45,202 nt of DNA, from NCBI GenBank assembly GCA_045658225.1, contig JAZOUO010000064.1:1-45202 (forward strand), read 5' to 3'. Below the pieces are notes generated by a model that was not told the DNA's origin, searched no databases, and saw nothing but the letters and a program-made list of their open reading frames with translations. Shown one piece after another: positions 26,252 to 35,265 of the stretch (within the stretch, counting starts at the first letter, position 1; each line of letters opens with the position of its first letter). The DNA comes from SVTX01 sp045658225 (lineage in GTDB: Bacteria > Bacillota > Clostridia > Oscillospirales > CAG-272). The position numbers and the translations under genes are program-made.

Positions 26252-27244
26252 TTAATGAACCTCTTTTTTCACTTTTCTTATCAATTTCAATGCAAACTCA
26301 GGCGTTAATATTTTTACCACGCACTTCACTTTTTGTGAAAAAGCGAGGGATTTATAAACGCGTTTATTTCTGTCATCTTTAAAAACCTTAAATGAGCTTG
26401 CTGAAAAAAGCAACCCGCGTATATAGCGATAAGATATTTTCTCTACCGCAGCCTCGTATTTTCCGTCGAACAGCTCGTTGAGCTTCAAAATCATATTCAC
26501 TATTCTTTGGTTGTGTACATACATCTGACGCTTGGTATACTTTTTCCAACGAGTCATTGCTGAACCGGGAACATTCTGACGATATACGCAAGTCTTATCC
26601 TTAAAATAGTAGGAATATCCACACGCCGTGGCGTAAAGCCTCCAGCGCAGATCTCCCGTAGGGCATTTTTCCTGGAGCCATGGAAGTATTCTGTGAAGTA
26701 TCTCGGTAGGCAGGAGATATGATGCCGTAGGAACAAACGTCATCTCGTGCATATCGTTAAGAGTGTACACGCGGCTCTCATCTGTATAGGTCTTAGCATC
26801 GTCATCGTTATACGGAACAAAATCTCTCATTTTGCCGTCATCTGCCAGATCCTTTATATATCCGTTTGTAAAGCAAAACGTACAATCAGGATGAGCTTCC
26901 ATGTAATCCACCTGCTTTTGCAGCTTTTGCTCATCTATCCAATAATCGTCTCCCTCGCAAAAAGCAACGTATTTGCCATTTACTCTTGGAAACTGATATT
27001 TAAGACTTATGGGAACTCCCTTGGAATACTGATTTTCTGTTTGATATATAGGCTTTACAATATTCGGATATTTTTCCTCGAACTCACGGATTATCTGCGC
27101 AGAACCATCTGTAGACGCATCGTCATGTATCAACACCTCGTAAGCAAAATCCGTTTTTTGCGAAACGAAGCCCTCAAGGCAGCTACGTATATATTCGCCG
27201 TGATTATACACAGCACACACTATTGAAACCTTTATTTCTGTCAT
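26252..27244 (-). CDS. Glycosyltransferase family 2
   Basis: 330 aa. GT-A fold start VSIVCAVYNHGEYIRSCLEGF, nucleotide-sugar site LIHDDASTDGS, and the DxD-like EGDDYWID, all in the first 115 residues. The C-terminus is basic without a clear membrane helix, so it is a soluble or membrane-associated enzyme adding one sugar to the lipid-linked repeat unit. Donor and acceptor cannot be assigned. It is followed almost immediately by the flippase gene. Confidence 0.93.
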   Translation of the reverse strand: MTEIKVSIVCAVYNHGEYIRSCLEGFVSQKTDFAYEVLIHDDASTDGSAQIIREFEEKYPNIVKPIYQTENQYSKGVPISLKYQFPRVNGKYVAFCEGDDYWIDEQKLQKQVDYMEAHPDCTFCFTNGYIKDLADDGKMRDFVPYNDDDAKTYTDESRVYTLNDMHEMTFVPTASYLLPTEILHRILPWLQEKCPTGDLRWRLYATACGYSYYFKDKTCVYRQNVPGSAMTRWKKYTKRQMYVHNQRIVNMILKLNELFDGKYEAAVEKISYRYIRGLLFSASSFKVFKDDRNKRVYKSLAFSQKVKCVVKILTPEFALKLIRKVKKEVH

Positions 27245-27255
27245 ATTCTAAACTA

Positions 27256-28194
27256 TTAGCCTCTTAACATTTTTGTAAGCTTATTTATTAAATAATACAA
27301 TCGCGGTGAAATGCCGTACAAAAAAGCTTTTCTCTTGTTTTTAGGCAATCTTGCGTTTCTTTTTATAAAATCCTTGTGCAAATATTCGCGACCGTATCTG
27401 TAAAGCCTTCCCTGCTGAAACAAACTGAGATACTTTGAAGAAAGCGAATTCAAAAGCATCTCTTTAAGCTCAACATCCTCTATGTTTTGATATATAGACT
27501 CAAGCTCACAGCATGTAGCATATAGATCAGTTGCGTTCTTCCTCTTATCCTTTTTTGTCGTTATAGAGCCTTCGCGTATAATATAGTGATAAAAGCAAAT
27601 ACCTGTGACCACTACGGATGAAGCCTTCAAAAATGCTCTTGGAGTAAATTGCTCATCCTCGTGCAGTATTCCGTATTTGAACTCAAGCTCATTTTCCAGT
27701 AAAAAACTCCGTCTGTATACGTTAAGCCACGCTGCCATAGGCGCTCTGCCCGCTTTATGCGCAGCCTTCAGGTATTCATGACCTGTATACACACATTCCG
27801 TATCGGCAGCAATATGATCCAATGGGCAAGGTCCGCCCTCTACCACCGCGTCACCTACAAGAATGTCATAACCCTTTGTAGTAATCGCGGCAAATTTCTC
27901 ACACATATCAGTGTCAACGAAATCGTCCGAGTCAACGAATATTACGTAGTCTCCCGATGCAGCCGCCAACCCTGCATTTCTCGCATCAGAAAGACCTCCG
28001 TTTGGCTTGTGAATGACCTTAACATTTTGTTCCTTTGATGCATATTCATCGCATATTTTGGGACACTCGTCGCTTCCTCCGTCGTCCACCAATATAATTT
28101 CAATATCGCTGTACGTTTGTGCAAGCAAGCTGTCAACGCATCTATGAATATATTTCCGAACATTATATACAGGAACAACAATTGAAAACAACAT
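27256..28194 (-). CDS. Glycosyltransferase family 2
   Basis: 312 aa. FSIVVPVYNVRKYIHRCVDSLLAQTYSDIEIILVDDGGSDE, GGLSDARNAGL and the DxD motif VDSDDFVD are the standard GT2 landmarks in the N-terminal 100 residues. It is close in type to WfgS/EpsJ-like enzymes that extend undecaprenyl-diphosphate oligosaccharides. Placed between the polymerase and another GT2 gene in the same operon; linkage and sugar are unknown. Confidence 0.94.
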   Translation of the reverse strand: MLFSIVVPVYNVRKYIHRCVDSLLAQTYSDIEIILVDDGGSDECPKICDEYASKEQNVKVIHKPNGGLSDARNAGLAAASGDYVIFVDSDDFVDTDMCEKFAAITTKGYDILVGDAVVEGGPCPLDHIAADTECVYTGHEYLKAAHKAGRAPMAAWLNVYRRSFLLENELEFKYGILHEDEQFTPRAFLKASSVVVTGICFYHYIIREGSITTKKDKRKNATDLYATCCELESIYQNIEDVELKEMLLNSLSSKYLSLFQQGRLYRYGREYLHKDFIKRNARLPKNKRKAFLYGISPRLYYLINKLTKMLRG

Positions 28195-28238
28195 AACCTT
28201 TTCTCCTTTTTAGCATCACAGTTCTTATTTTGCAATTA

Positions 28239-29303
28239 TCACTGCCACATAAACAAATAATTTGCCTGGCCCTGAGCATTGCCGAATATGGAGGTTATCA
28301 GTACATATCCATATATCAATATAAGCCCCGCCTTCAGTATAGCCTGATTTTTGGCGAGCTTGGCAACCATTCCCATAAATACCGCCTCAAAGATATAAAA
28401 GTATATACCTACTCGATCTACAAACGGGAATACATATCCGAACGCCGTCATAACAAGTCCGATTATATAATATATTTTAACCGTTGTCAGGGTATATTTT
28501 GATGACACGCCGTATTGGTCAATTCCATTGACGGACTCATTAAGTCCCCCTATAAGCAACACAAGAATAAAAAACATAAGCTTCAAGGGAAGCATAATTC
28601 CAAAATTAAACTGTATGTTTTGAAAATATGCTATATATTTGCCCATAAAAATGCTTACAAAAATCACAGCAACGACAGGAACAAGCATTGCCGCACAAAG
28701 CAAGAATCTCTTTTGCTTTTTGGTCAAATACCTCCACGCAAACACCTCACACGCCAAAAAGATAATACCGAGTATTGCGCTCTTGTGGAACAAAAATCCT
28801 ATAAGCACACCGAGCACATACTTGAAATATTTTTTTTGAGCAATGTATTTTGTCGCGTAGAATACTATTGCCGCCGCTACAAATTGACGCATAATATTAA
28901 ACGTCATAAAGTAGAACATTCCGCAATATACCGCAACCGCCCAACCAAGAGAGATATGCTTGCGGAAATCCCAAAGCCTTCTTAAAATAAGGAAATTTGT
29001 AATACACGCAAACAGCATAAACAGAAAGTTGGGGCTGTTCCAAATCTTCAGCAGCGCACCGCAGATAGCTACGAAAGAGTCCTCAAGTCCATATACGAGA
29101 TTAAGCTTGCCTTCTGCAATAAGACCAAAATATCTCGTATATGCCGGCGTATCAATGCCAACAGAACCCCCTCTCAGTCCCGCCACGAGCGACAGTATCA
29201 GCGCGGCAAACATTATATATATTTTTTTGTCTTTTTTATCGGCAATGTTCGCCAATGCCACCGAGAATAAAATCACGGCGATGTATATGATATACGTTTG
29301 CAT
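28239..29303 (-). CDS. EpsG-like polysaccharide polymerase (Wzy role)
   Basis: 354 aa with about ten transmembrane helices. EpsG-family landmarks are visible: GLRGGSVGIDTPAYTRYF near residues 43-60, NIMRQFVAAAIVFYA in the middle, and FHKSAILG shortly after. EpsG proteins serve as the Wzy polymerase that joins repeat units outside the membrane. The start follows AAAGGTG. It is the only polymerase candidate in the cluster and fits with the flippase and Wzz-like protein. Confidence 0.9.
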   Translation of the reverse strand: MQTYIIYIAVILFSVALANIADKKDKKIYIMFAALILSLVAGLRGGSVGIDTPAYTRYFGLIAEGKLNLVYGLEDSFVAICGALLKIWNSPNFLFMLFACITNFLILRRLWDFRKHISLGWAVAVYCGMFYFMTFNIMRQFVAAAIVFYATKYIAQKKYFKYVLGVLIGFLFHKSAILGIIFLACEVFAWRYLTKKQKRFLLCAAMLVPVVAVIFVSIFMGKYIAYFQNIQFNFGIMLPLKLMFFILVLLIGGLNESVNGIDQYGVSSKYTLTTVKIYYIIGLVMTAFGYVFPFVDRVGIYFYIFEAVFMGMVAKLAKNQAILKAGLILIYGYVLITSIFGNAQGQANYLFMWQ

Positions 29304-29442
29304 TACAACACCTTTACTGTAAACTGAATTTCATTCCCACTATGACTATAATATCACAAGACGCAAGCGCCTTTATTTTCAACTATACCTTACTGCATGT
29401 GGGTTAATGTAAGATATAACATTATGAATCCTTCTCGGATAC

Positions 29443-30243
29443 TTATATTCTACGATCTACATACTCCTTCGCGCCCTTGAGCATAAGCTTGATTACTTCA
29501 CCGACAGAACCATATTCAAAATAACGCTTTTTATGTTTAAATGCGTGGAAGCATATTACAAATCTATATGTTTTGGGGCACATGGCTCCAAAAAGCACGC
29601 CTTTATCAAAAATAAATTTTTCGTTTATACCATTAAACCACGTGGACGTTCTTTGAATGTTTTCTCCAAGAGTTTCGCTACACAAATAAATGTTTAATCC
29701 TTTGTTATAACAATCCATTAAAAAGAGCGAGTCCTCTCCGCAGCTATATTTGGCTCCGCCGCCAAACAAAAGCGAAAAACAAATACGATTTTTCAAAAGC
29801 GACTCTCTTTTGGCAGTGATTGTGGGAGCGCCGAATCTAGTTATATCTCTAAGACCTGCCTTTTTATTCTTGGTATTTGTATTGCGCATGCATCCATCGT
29901 CACACTTTTTTCTGAAATTAAAAACAATAATGTCTGCATCCGGATGATCCCTATAACATTTCTCTATTTTTTCGCTATATCCATCATAATAACGTATATC
30001 GTTATCAGCAAACAAAATCACGTCTGCTTGGGAGTGAAACAATGCAAGATTTCTGTTTTTTCCAACACCTCGCTCATTCCTTGACAATATCGTCACATTA
30101 TGTCCCTTATGAGTGTAGCTTTCATCCTTTGTAATATCACACTGGTTTCCAACAATAATGTCCGTTTGAATATTCATATCGTCGAGAAATCCCGCTTCCT
30201 CATTTTCAAAAAACATTGTTGCCAACAATATATCTATTTTCAT
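29443..30243 (-). CDS. Glycosyltransferase, GT2/GT-A type
   Basis: 266 aa. Opening MKIDILLATMFFENEEAGFL with a GT-A-like core: TILSRNERGVGKNRNLAL and a DxD-like FADNDIRYYDG, then GEDSLFLMDCYNKG. This layout suits GT2-like capsule/EPS transferases with a shortened N-terminus. Its ATG overlaps the previous gene's TGA (ATGA), so the two are translationally coupled. Sugar specificity is unknown. Confidence 0.85.
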   Translation of the reverse strand: MKIDILLATMFFENEEAGFLDDMNIQTDIIVGNQCDITKDESYTHKGHNVTILSRNERGVGKNRNLALFHSQADVILFADNDIRYYDGYSEKIEKCYRDHPDADIIVFNFRKKCDDGCMRNTNTKNKKAGLRDITRFGAPTITAKRESLLKNRICFSLLFGGGAKYSCGEDSLFLMDCYNKGLNIYLCSETLGENIQRTSTWFNGINEKFIFDKGVLFGAMCPKTYRFVICFHAFKHKKRYFEYGSVGEVIKLMLKGAKEYVDRRI

Positions 30244-31031
30244 CTGTATTTAAACACTCCTTTTATTGCCCAGTGGATCATGTAATACGCGCTTTTAATA
30301 ACGGATAATTTCTCTACGTTTCTATATACATTCCATTGGTATTTAACCATTTTAAGCTTATTGGACGAAACCGAATTTCCGTGTATTTTATATGACGTTA
30401 AAGACTCTTCCAAACAATCTGCACATACTCCAGTCCGCAATATACGCAACCAACACGCAAAATCCTCACGCTTTATTGCATCCTCAGGCATAAATACAGC
30501 CCCAAGAGCTTCTTTATCATATATTACGGTAGAACATCCGATATAACAGTGCTTTAAAATTGTGTTATAGTCATATTTATCAAGTTTGGGACAGAACTGT
30601 GCTGTTTGCCTGCCGTTTTCATCTACAACATAATAGTGTGTAAATGAAAATTTGCTATCCTTATCAGTCATAAATTCAAGATGACGTGAAAGCTTTTCAC
30701 TGTGCCACAGATCGTCACTGTCTAAAAAGGCGATCCATCTTCCGTTTGCCGCTTCTATAGCTCTATTTCTGCTGACCGCCGCGCCGCTATTTTGCTCATT
30801 CTGCAATATTTTAATTCTTTGGTCGCCGTATGAACGGATTATATCAAGCGAGTCATCCGTGGAGCAATCGTCCACGAAAAGAAGCTCCCAATTCGTATAG
30901 GTCTGCGCCAGAACGCTATCAATAGTCTCTCGTAAATACTTGCTTCCATTATAATTTGGCATTATTATAGATACTAATTCCTGCTGTTTGGAGGATTGCA
31001 TGTCCTCTATGACGCATTTATCTTTTGTCAT
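30240..31031 (-). CDS. Glycosyltransferase family 2 (first gene of the polysaccharide operon)
   Basis: 263 aa. VSIIMPNYNGSKYLRETIDSVLAQTYTNWELLFVDDCSTDDS, SGAAVSRNRAIEAANG and the DxD motif LDSDDLWH define a GT2 enzyme. ATG is 11 nt after AGGAG, a rather long spacing; an internal Met at codon 11 behind AGAGGAC is possible. It is the first gene after the cluster promoter. No membrane-bound initiating sugar-phosphate transferase (WbaP/WecA type) is in the window, so that step must be encoded elsewhere. Confidence 0.93.
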   Translation of the reverse strand: MTKDKCVIEDMQSSKQQELVSIIMPNYNGSKYLRETIDSVLAQTYTNWELLFVDDCSTDDSLDIIRSYGDQRIKILQNEQNSGAAVSRNRAIEAANGRWIAFLDSDDLWHSEKLSRHLEFMTDKDSKFSFTHYYVVDENGRQTAQFCPKLDKYDYNTILKHCYIGCSTVIYDKEALGAVFMPEDAIKREDFACWLRILRTGVCADCLEESLTSYKIHGNSVSSNKLKMVKYQWNVYRNVEKLSVIKSAYYMIHWAIKGVFKYR

Positions 31032-31108
31032 TTTAGTTATAACTCCTGAATTTATAATGTTTTTATTATCTTCCTGTCATGAGGGCATACTTACTCATAC
31101 TAATCAAT

Positions 31109-31137
31109 ATTGTATCATATAATGACGAAATAGTCAA
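31109..31137 (-). promoter_or_regulatory. Promoter of the polysaccharide operon
   Basis: On the minus strand, TTGACT (31132-31137), 17 bp, TACAAT (31109-31114). Start near 31102 and about 70 nt of leader. Confidence 0.7.
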
Positions 31138-31180
31138 TAGATTGACCTAAAATAACCTCTGCCAAAACACTTATCTATTA

Positions 31181-31208
31181 TAAAAGAGCCGCCGAAGCGA
31201 CTCTTTTA
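31181..31208 (-). terminator. Terminator of the LysM-CAP gene
   Basis: Stem AAAAGAG...CTCTTTT with an inner CGC-CGAA-GCG stem, 10 bp past the stop codon. Confidence 0.8.
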
Positions 31209-31217
31209 AAAAATTAT

Positions 31218-31832
31218 TTATTTACCTATAAACATTTGCGTCCAGTATTTACCGCTAGCTACGTATCCCACTCCGATGTGCGTAAATGACGAATTAAGAA
31301 TATTCGCTCTATGCCCCGAGGAATTCATCCACGCGTTTACAACCGCCTGCGGAGTAGCCTGACCTTTTGCTATGTTTTCTCCCGCGCTTCTGTATCTAAT
31401 ACCAAAGCTCTTCATCATATCAAACGGCGAGCCGTACGTGGGGCTATTGTGGGAAAAATACTTGTTGTCCTTCATATCCTGCGACTTTATGCGCGCAACT
31501 CGACTGAGCTCCCAATCGTAAGTAAGCTCTTTAAGTCCCGCCTTGGTACGCTCAACGTTAACAAGCCTTACTACCTCGCGCTCAAAATTCAACACCGACG
31601 AGTCCGTCAGCGGTATATAAACTGTCTGGCCGGGATATATAAGGTCGGGGTTTGTAAATTGGGGATTTGCGCTTTTTATCTCGCTGAGTCCTACCTCATA
31701 TTTAACCGCTATCTTCCACAAGGTGTCACCCTTTACTACCGTATGGGTCGCGCCCGATGCCGACACACTCACGCAAAAGAGCATAAAAACCGTAATTATA
31801 CTAACTATAAACACTAATAATCTTTTCTTCAA
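31218..31832 (-). CDS. Secreted LysM and CAP/SCP-domain protein
   Basis: 204 aa from a TTG start (MKKRLLVFIVSIITVF). An upstream in-frame ATG at 31868 would add 12 residues, but AGGAGG (31844-31849) lies between them and serves the TTG. Signal peptide to about SVSASG; LysM domain about 29-73 (HTVVKGDTLWKIAVKY...NPDLIYPGQTVYIP) for peptidoglycan binding. CAP domain about 82-204 with YFSHNSPTYGSPF, GENIAKG and NSSGHRANIL, as in SafA/YkwD-type proteins of Firmicutes. Predicted cell-wall-bound; the biochemical role of bacterial CAP domains is poorly known. Confidence 0.92.
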   Translation of the reverse strand: MKKRLLVFIVSIITVFMLFCVSVSASGATHTVVKGDTLWKIAVKYEVGLSEIKSANPQFTNPDLIYPGQTVYIPLTDSSVLNFEREVVRLVNVERTKAGLKELTYDWELSRVARIKSQDMKDNKYFSHNSPTYGSPFDMMKSFGIRYRSAGENIAKGQATPQAVVNAWMNSSGHRANILNSSFTHIGVGYVASGKYWTQMFIGK

Positions 31833-31859
31833 ATCTACAAATACCTCCTCGTAAAATAA

Positions 31860-31867
31860 TGACGTCA
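31860..31867. promoter_or_regulatory. Possible operator palindrome TGACGTCA
   Basis: 8-bp palindrome just downstream of the LysM-CAP -10 box. A related GGACGTCC sits at the same place in the adjacent XRE gene promoter. Suggestive only. Confidence 0.25.
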
Positions 31868-31875
31868 TCTATTAC

Positions 31876-31904
31876 ATTATACCATATGTCATAAGGGTTT
31901 TCAA
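31876..31904 (-). promoter_or_regulatory. Promoter of the LysM-CAP gene
   Basis: On the minus strand, TTGAAA (31899-31904), 17 bp, TATAAT (31876-31881). Confidence 0.7.
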
Positions 31905-31932
31905 GCTGTAAGTATTGGGAGGAGTAGCATAA

Positions 31933-31956
31933 AGCCCCAAGGCAAACCTTGGGGCT
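31933..31956 (-). terminator. Terminator of the XRE regulator gene
   Basis: Stem AGCCCCAAGG/CCTTGGGGCT followed by T residues on the minus strand. Confidence 0.8.
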
Positions 31957-31962
31957 TGAATG

Positions 31963-33012
31963 TTATTTTAGTGCCTTTTTCTGCATACGTGTCTTTTCCC
32001 TCTCGGCCTCAAGCACGGCTTTGTCGTCTCCCGAATAACCCCACTCGTTTTTCAAGCAGTCAAGCAGTCTGTCCTGCGTGGCGACTGCCTTGTCATACTC
32101 CCCAAGTATCTCATATATCATGGATATTCCCTGCAAGGCATCGGTAAATCTCGGCTTTTCATCCTTTTCCCACGAAAGCTCATAAAGATGTATCGCTTTT
32201 TCATACTCACACTTTCGCGCGTAATACTGAGCCGCCTCAAAAAGAATAATACCCTCACACGAGAACTCCTTCAATGCGTCCTCAATAATGGCATCCGCCT
32301 TTTCTACGTCATATTCCGCCAAGGCAATATGCGCCCGATATACCCAAACCATCTCGGGTCTGTGTGCGGGGAGGGTGGCGAACATATTCAAGTACTCCTG
32401 CGCCTCTTTTGTTCTGTGGTCTGCAAGCAGATTATCAATAACGTAATAATACGGCATTGGCGTTTTTGGCGAGCCACTGTCATCTACAATTACTTCCTTA
32501 TAAAAATCTATTGCCGACGAATGATTTGCCACGTTCCAATCCCACGTAGAATGTCCCTCTGCCATCTGTAAAAGCCATTGACAGTCCTTTTTCTCGGGTG
32601 CTGACATAATCGCCTCTCGTGCGTATTTGCTTACTCTACGCGCGTCAGACTCCATACGGTGATGGTACAAATTCGCGAGCAAACTTATAACACGGGGCTT
32701 CTCCTTATTATCTGTGAGCTGACCCTTCAAAAAGTTCTCGTATTCCTTAAACGTGTCAGAAGCAAACTCCTCCTCGACATCAAGGCGATTTTCAATTCTG
32801 CGGAGCTTCTGCTCGACCGTCAAGTCGAAAAGCTCATCAATGCTAACGCCAAACACCTCCGCGATGAGAGGAAGAAGCGTGATGTCGGGCATCGCAACCG
32901 AGTTTTCCCATTTGGACACCGACTGCGCGCTTACTCCAAGCCTTGCGGCAAGCTGCTCTTGTGTCAGCCCCGACTTGTTTCTTAACTGCTTGATTTTATT
33001 GTTTATTTCCAT
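31963..33012 (-). CDS. XRE-family regulator with C-terminal TPR-like region
   Basis: 349 aa. An N-terminal helix-turn-helix (about 5-60: IKQLRNKSGLTQEQLAARLGVSAQSVSKWENSVAMP) of the XRE/Cro class is followed by a long alpha-helical region with TPR-like repeats (for example YYARKCEYEKAIHLYELSWEKD and ISMIYEILGEYDKAVATQDRLL). Such HTH-TPR proteins often sense a ligand or partner through the TPR part. The targets are unknown; the neighbouring LysM-CAP gene is a candidate. Own promoter; ATG follows AGGAGAAGG. Confidence 0.9.
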   Translation of the reverse strand: MEINNKIKQLRNKSGLTQEQLAARLGVSAQSVSKWENSVAMPDITLLPLIAEVFGVSIDELFDLTVEQKLRRIENRLDVEEEFASDTFKEYENFLKGQLTDNKEKPRVISLLANLYHHRMESDARRVSKYAREAIMSAPEKKDCQWLLQMAEGHSTWDWNVANHSSAIDFYKEVIVDDSGSPKTPMPYYYVIDNLLADHRTKEAQEYLNMFATLPAHRPEMVWVYRAHIALAEYDVEKADAIIEDALKEFSCEGIILFEAAQYYARKCEYEKAIHLYELSWEKDEKPRFTDALQGISMIYEILGEYDKAVATQDRLLDCLKNEWGYSGDDKAVLEAEREKTRMQKKALK

Positions 33013-33035
33013 ACCCTTCTCCTAAAACTAATATT

Positions 33036-33043
33036 GGACGTCC
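33036..33043. promoter_or_regulatory. Possible operator palindrome GGACGTCC
   Basis: 8-bp palindrome between the -10 box and the start codon of the XRE gene, a position suited to autoregulation. Shares the GACGTC core with 31860-31867. Confidence 0.25.
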
Positions 33044-33053
33044 TTACAATCTA

Positions 33054-33082
33054 ATTATATAGCACAAAATAGCAAAAATCAA
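33054..33082 (-). promoter_or_regulatory. Promoter of the XRE regulator
   Basis: On the minus strand, TTGATT (33077-33082), 17 bp, TATAAT (33054-33059). Confidence 0.7.
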
Positions 33083-33145
33083 TAACGCATTTTTATTGTG
33101 GGCTCAACTAAAAGGATATCACACAATAAGCTTCCGATGATAGAA

Positions 33146-33171
33146 AGCAGGTAGGCAAACGCCTACCTGCT
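33146..33171 (-). terminator. Terminator of the 5'-nucleotidase-family gene
   Basis: 11-bp perfect stem AGCAGGTAGGC/GCCTACCTGCT with a 4-nt loop, then TTTC on the minus strand. Confidence 0.8.
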
Positions 33172-33181
33172 GTTTAGTATA

Positions 33182-35083
33182 TTAAGTGGTCTGTACCTTC
33201 TTTTTTCTTCTGACGCGTCTCACAATAAGCCAGACAATCAATACGATCACGGAGATCAGTATCAATGCCACCGCAATCACGAGATACGTGAATATGTTTG
33301 CGTTGCGAAGAAGATCTACGGGGTTCAAACTGGAATACACAACCTTGCGTCCGTCGGGCTCAGCGTATTTAGCATCCATTTCCCCGCCCATATTGTCGAG
33401 GTAGTCCGCAATAGCGTACCACTCCTTGAGGGGATTGCCGTTCTCGTCCTTGACCACGTAATTGACAAGGTCACTCGTCTCAATAGGATTGCCGTCTGCG
33501 TCACGGGGAGTGATCTTCAAAATTCCCATAGACGTCTCCTCGACAGATCCAAGCATTTGTCCCATATACATTCCCGCTACGACGTAGTAGAGCTTGTCGT
33601 CCTCAATCTCGCAGAGCGTTCCGTCGTCATTCTGTAGCATTGCGTAGTCAACCTTGTTGAAAATCATTCGATTTTTATTGAATGAATATTCCACTCCCGA
33701 CATAAAAAGCTGCGCAGAGCTCATAAGGGGCTGAACCGACGCGTCAAGCTCAATGGCACTCTTCAGATCCTTACCCGTAATGTAGATTGCGATAAGCTCT
33801 CCCTCCGTGCCCACACCAAGAGATGCGGCGTTAAACACGTCGGAAACCGTAATATTTCCAACAGGCATACTTGCGCGGATAACACCCGACGCAGTCAACG
33901 CCACGTCAACCTGCTTGCCCGTGACTTTCTCCACGGCAGCCTTGTAGGCATCAGAGAACAGATTGCCAAGCGTGGACTCGTGCTGAGTTGCGTAAACCTC
34001 GTCCACGGTATCAAACTTGTATGTGTTGTGCACAAGCACCTGATCAAAGCCAAGTCCGTATTTGGAGAGATAATCCTGCTCTACGGACGTCTTATAGCCC
34101 TCTACCATAGCGGCGATAGCAGGATCCTCTGCCACCGTCTCGTCCACGGGAATAAGCTCGTAGCTCTTAAGAGTTCCCTCTTTTGTCAGCTTTATAACGC
34201 CAAGATAGCGACCGTATTCGCCTGCCGACGCGATTATCGTGTTGTTAACGACAATGGGTTCGTTAAGGGTGGTGTGAGTGTGTCCCGAAACAATAACGTC
34301 AATGCCGTCAACCGCTTTTGCAAGCTCGTAGTCCTCGCCCTTGCCGTCCTCTGTGCCGCTGTGGGAAAGACAGATAACTACGGGATCTACTCCGTACGTG
34401 TCCTTACAGTCCTTGACAGCTATATCCACAGTTTCCTGCGCTATCTCGATCGGATCTTCAAGAATCATACCCGAATTGGGCGCGCAATCGTCCGAGTCAA
34501 TGCCGAAAATGCCAAATATGACGTAGTAAACTCCGCCTCGTTCAAGAATTTTGTAATCCTTGACACCGTAGTTGTTCAGCGCGTCCCACATTGTAGCGTC
34601 ATATCCATCATGACCCTTTTCGGGCGGCCAATAGTTAGCGCACAAAATCGGCGGCACGGGGTCTCCGCAGTCGGCTGCCACGTTAAGCATGGACTTTAGA
34701 CCGTCCTGCAGATAGTCGTACTCGTGATTGCCAAAGGTGGTTGCATCATAACCCATAGCACCCATCATTCGCAACTCGATTGCCGACGTGGCAAACGCGG
34801 TCTGGAACAAAGATCCCATTGAAAAATCTCCGCCGTCAACAAGAATAGCGTCGGGATCAATAGCCTTCTGCTGCTTGATCAACGTCATAAGGCGCGCATA
34901 ACCGCCAAACTCGCCTTCTCCGTCCTCGTCAGCCGAGGGGAGCAGATGCGAGTGCAGGTCGTGCGTAAAGAGAATGGTTATCTCGTCATTGTCGGTTGTC
35001 TGTGCGCTTGTCATAACACAAAGCGACGACATGAGCATTATCATGACAAGAGAAAAAGCCAATAAGCGTTTTACAATTTTCAT
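33182..35083 (-). CDS. Secreted metallophosphatase/5'-nucleotidase (UshA/YfkN type), membrane anchored
   Basis: 633 aa from MKIVKRLLAFSLVMIML. AAGGA lies 8 nt upstream; the frame stays open for 53 more codons 5' but that part overlaps the promoter. Signal peptide to about SAQ. The calcineurin-like phosphoesterase domain has D42/H44 (HDLHSH), DGGD (83-86), GNHE (118-121), LSHSG and SGHTHT, a complete dimetal site. A 5'-nucleotidase C-terminal domain follows (ESTLGNLFSDAYKAA...). A C-terminal transmembrane helix with an RRVRRKKK tail anchors it outside the cell. It probably hydrolyses extracellular nucleotides to nucleosides and phosphate. Confidence 0.93.
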   Translation of the reverse strand: MKIVKRLLAFSLVMIMLMSSLCVMTSAQTTDNDEITILFTHDLHSHLLPSADEDGEGEFGGYARLMTLIKQQKAIDPDAILVDGGDFSMGSLFQTAFATSAIELRMMGAMGYDATTFGNHEYDYLQDGLKSMLNVAADCGDPVPPILCANYWPPEKGHDGYDATMWDALNNYGVKDYKILERGGVYYVIFGIFGIDSDDCAPNSGMILEDPIEIAQETVDIAVKDCKDTYGVDPVVICLSHSGTEDGKGEDYELAKAVDGIDVIVSGHTHTTLNEPIVVNNTIIASAGEYGRYLGVIKLTKEGTLKSYELIPVDETVAEDPAIAAMVEGYKTSVEQDYLSKYGLGFDQVLVHNTYKFDTVDEVYATQHESTLGNLFSDAYKAAVEKVTGKQVDVALTASGVIRASMPVGNITVSDVFNAASLGVGTEGELIAIYITGKDLKSAIELDASVQPLMSSAQLFMSGVEYSFNKNRMIFNKVDYAMLQNDDGTLCEIEDDKLYYVVAGMYMGQMLGSVEETSMGILKITPRDADGNPIETSDLVNYVVKDENGNPLKEWYAIADYLDNMGGEMDAKYAEPDGRKVVYSSLNPVDLLRNANIFTYLVIAVALILISVIVLIVWLIVRRVRRKKKVQTT

Positions 35084-35123
35084 AATCGTAGTCCTTTTCA
35101 TTAAAATAGGGCGCGTTTGGTAT

Positions 35124-35152
35124 ATTATAGCATATTTATAAGAAAAAATCAA
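35124..35152 (-). promoter_or_regulatory. Promoter of the 5'-nucleotidase-family gene
   Basis: On the minus strand, TTGATT (35147-35152), 17 bp, TATAAT (35124-35129). Confidence 0.75.
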
Positions 35153-35189
35153 GTCGGGGTGTTGGTTTAGAGCACAAGAGGGGAAAGCA
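35153..35189 (+). repeat. tRNA-Asn-like 3'-half repeat, copy A
   Basis: The stretch GGGGTGTTGGT...GAGCACAAGAGGGG...GCA parallels the tRNA-Asn 3' half (GGGGTCGTTGGTTCGAGCCC then AACAGGGGGAGCCA). It matches copy D2 at about 29 of 34 positions without gaps. A terminator hairpin follows directly. Confidence 0.7.
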
Positions 35190-35226
35190 AAAAGAATGGG
35201 TACGCATAGTGCGTACCCATTCTTTT
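35190..35226 (-). terminator. Terminator of the 89-aa gene (copy A)
   Basis: 16-bp perfect stem (35190-35205 with 35211-35226) with a 5-nt loop; flanking A and T runs make it usable on both strands. Confidence 0.85.
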
Positions 35227-35265
35227 TGAATTTAGAGGTCAAAATGACAACCTCTGAATTTTACG

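Noticed and set aside
31901..31932. A sixth tRNA-Asn-like repeat before the XRE gene terminator
   Set aside because: GGGAGGAGTAGCA before an AAGCCCC stem looks similar, but the match is too short and gapped to claim.
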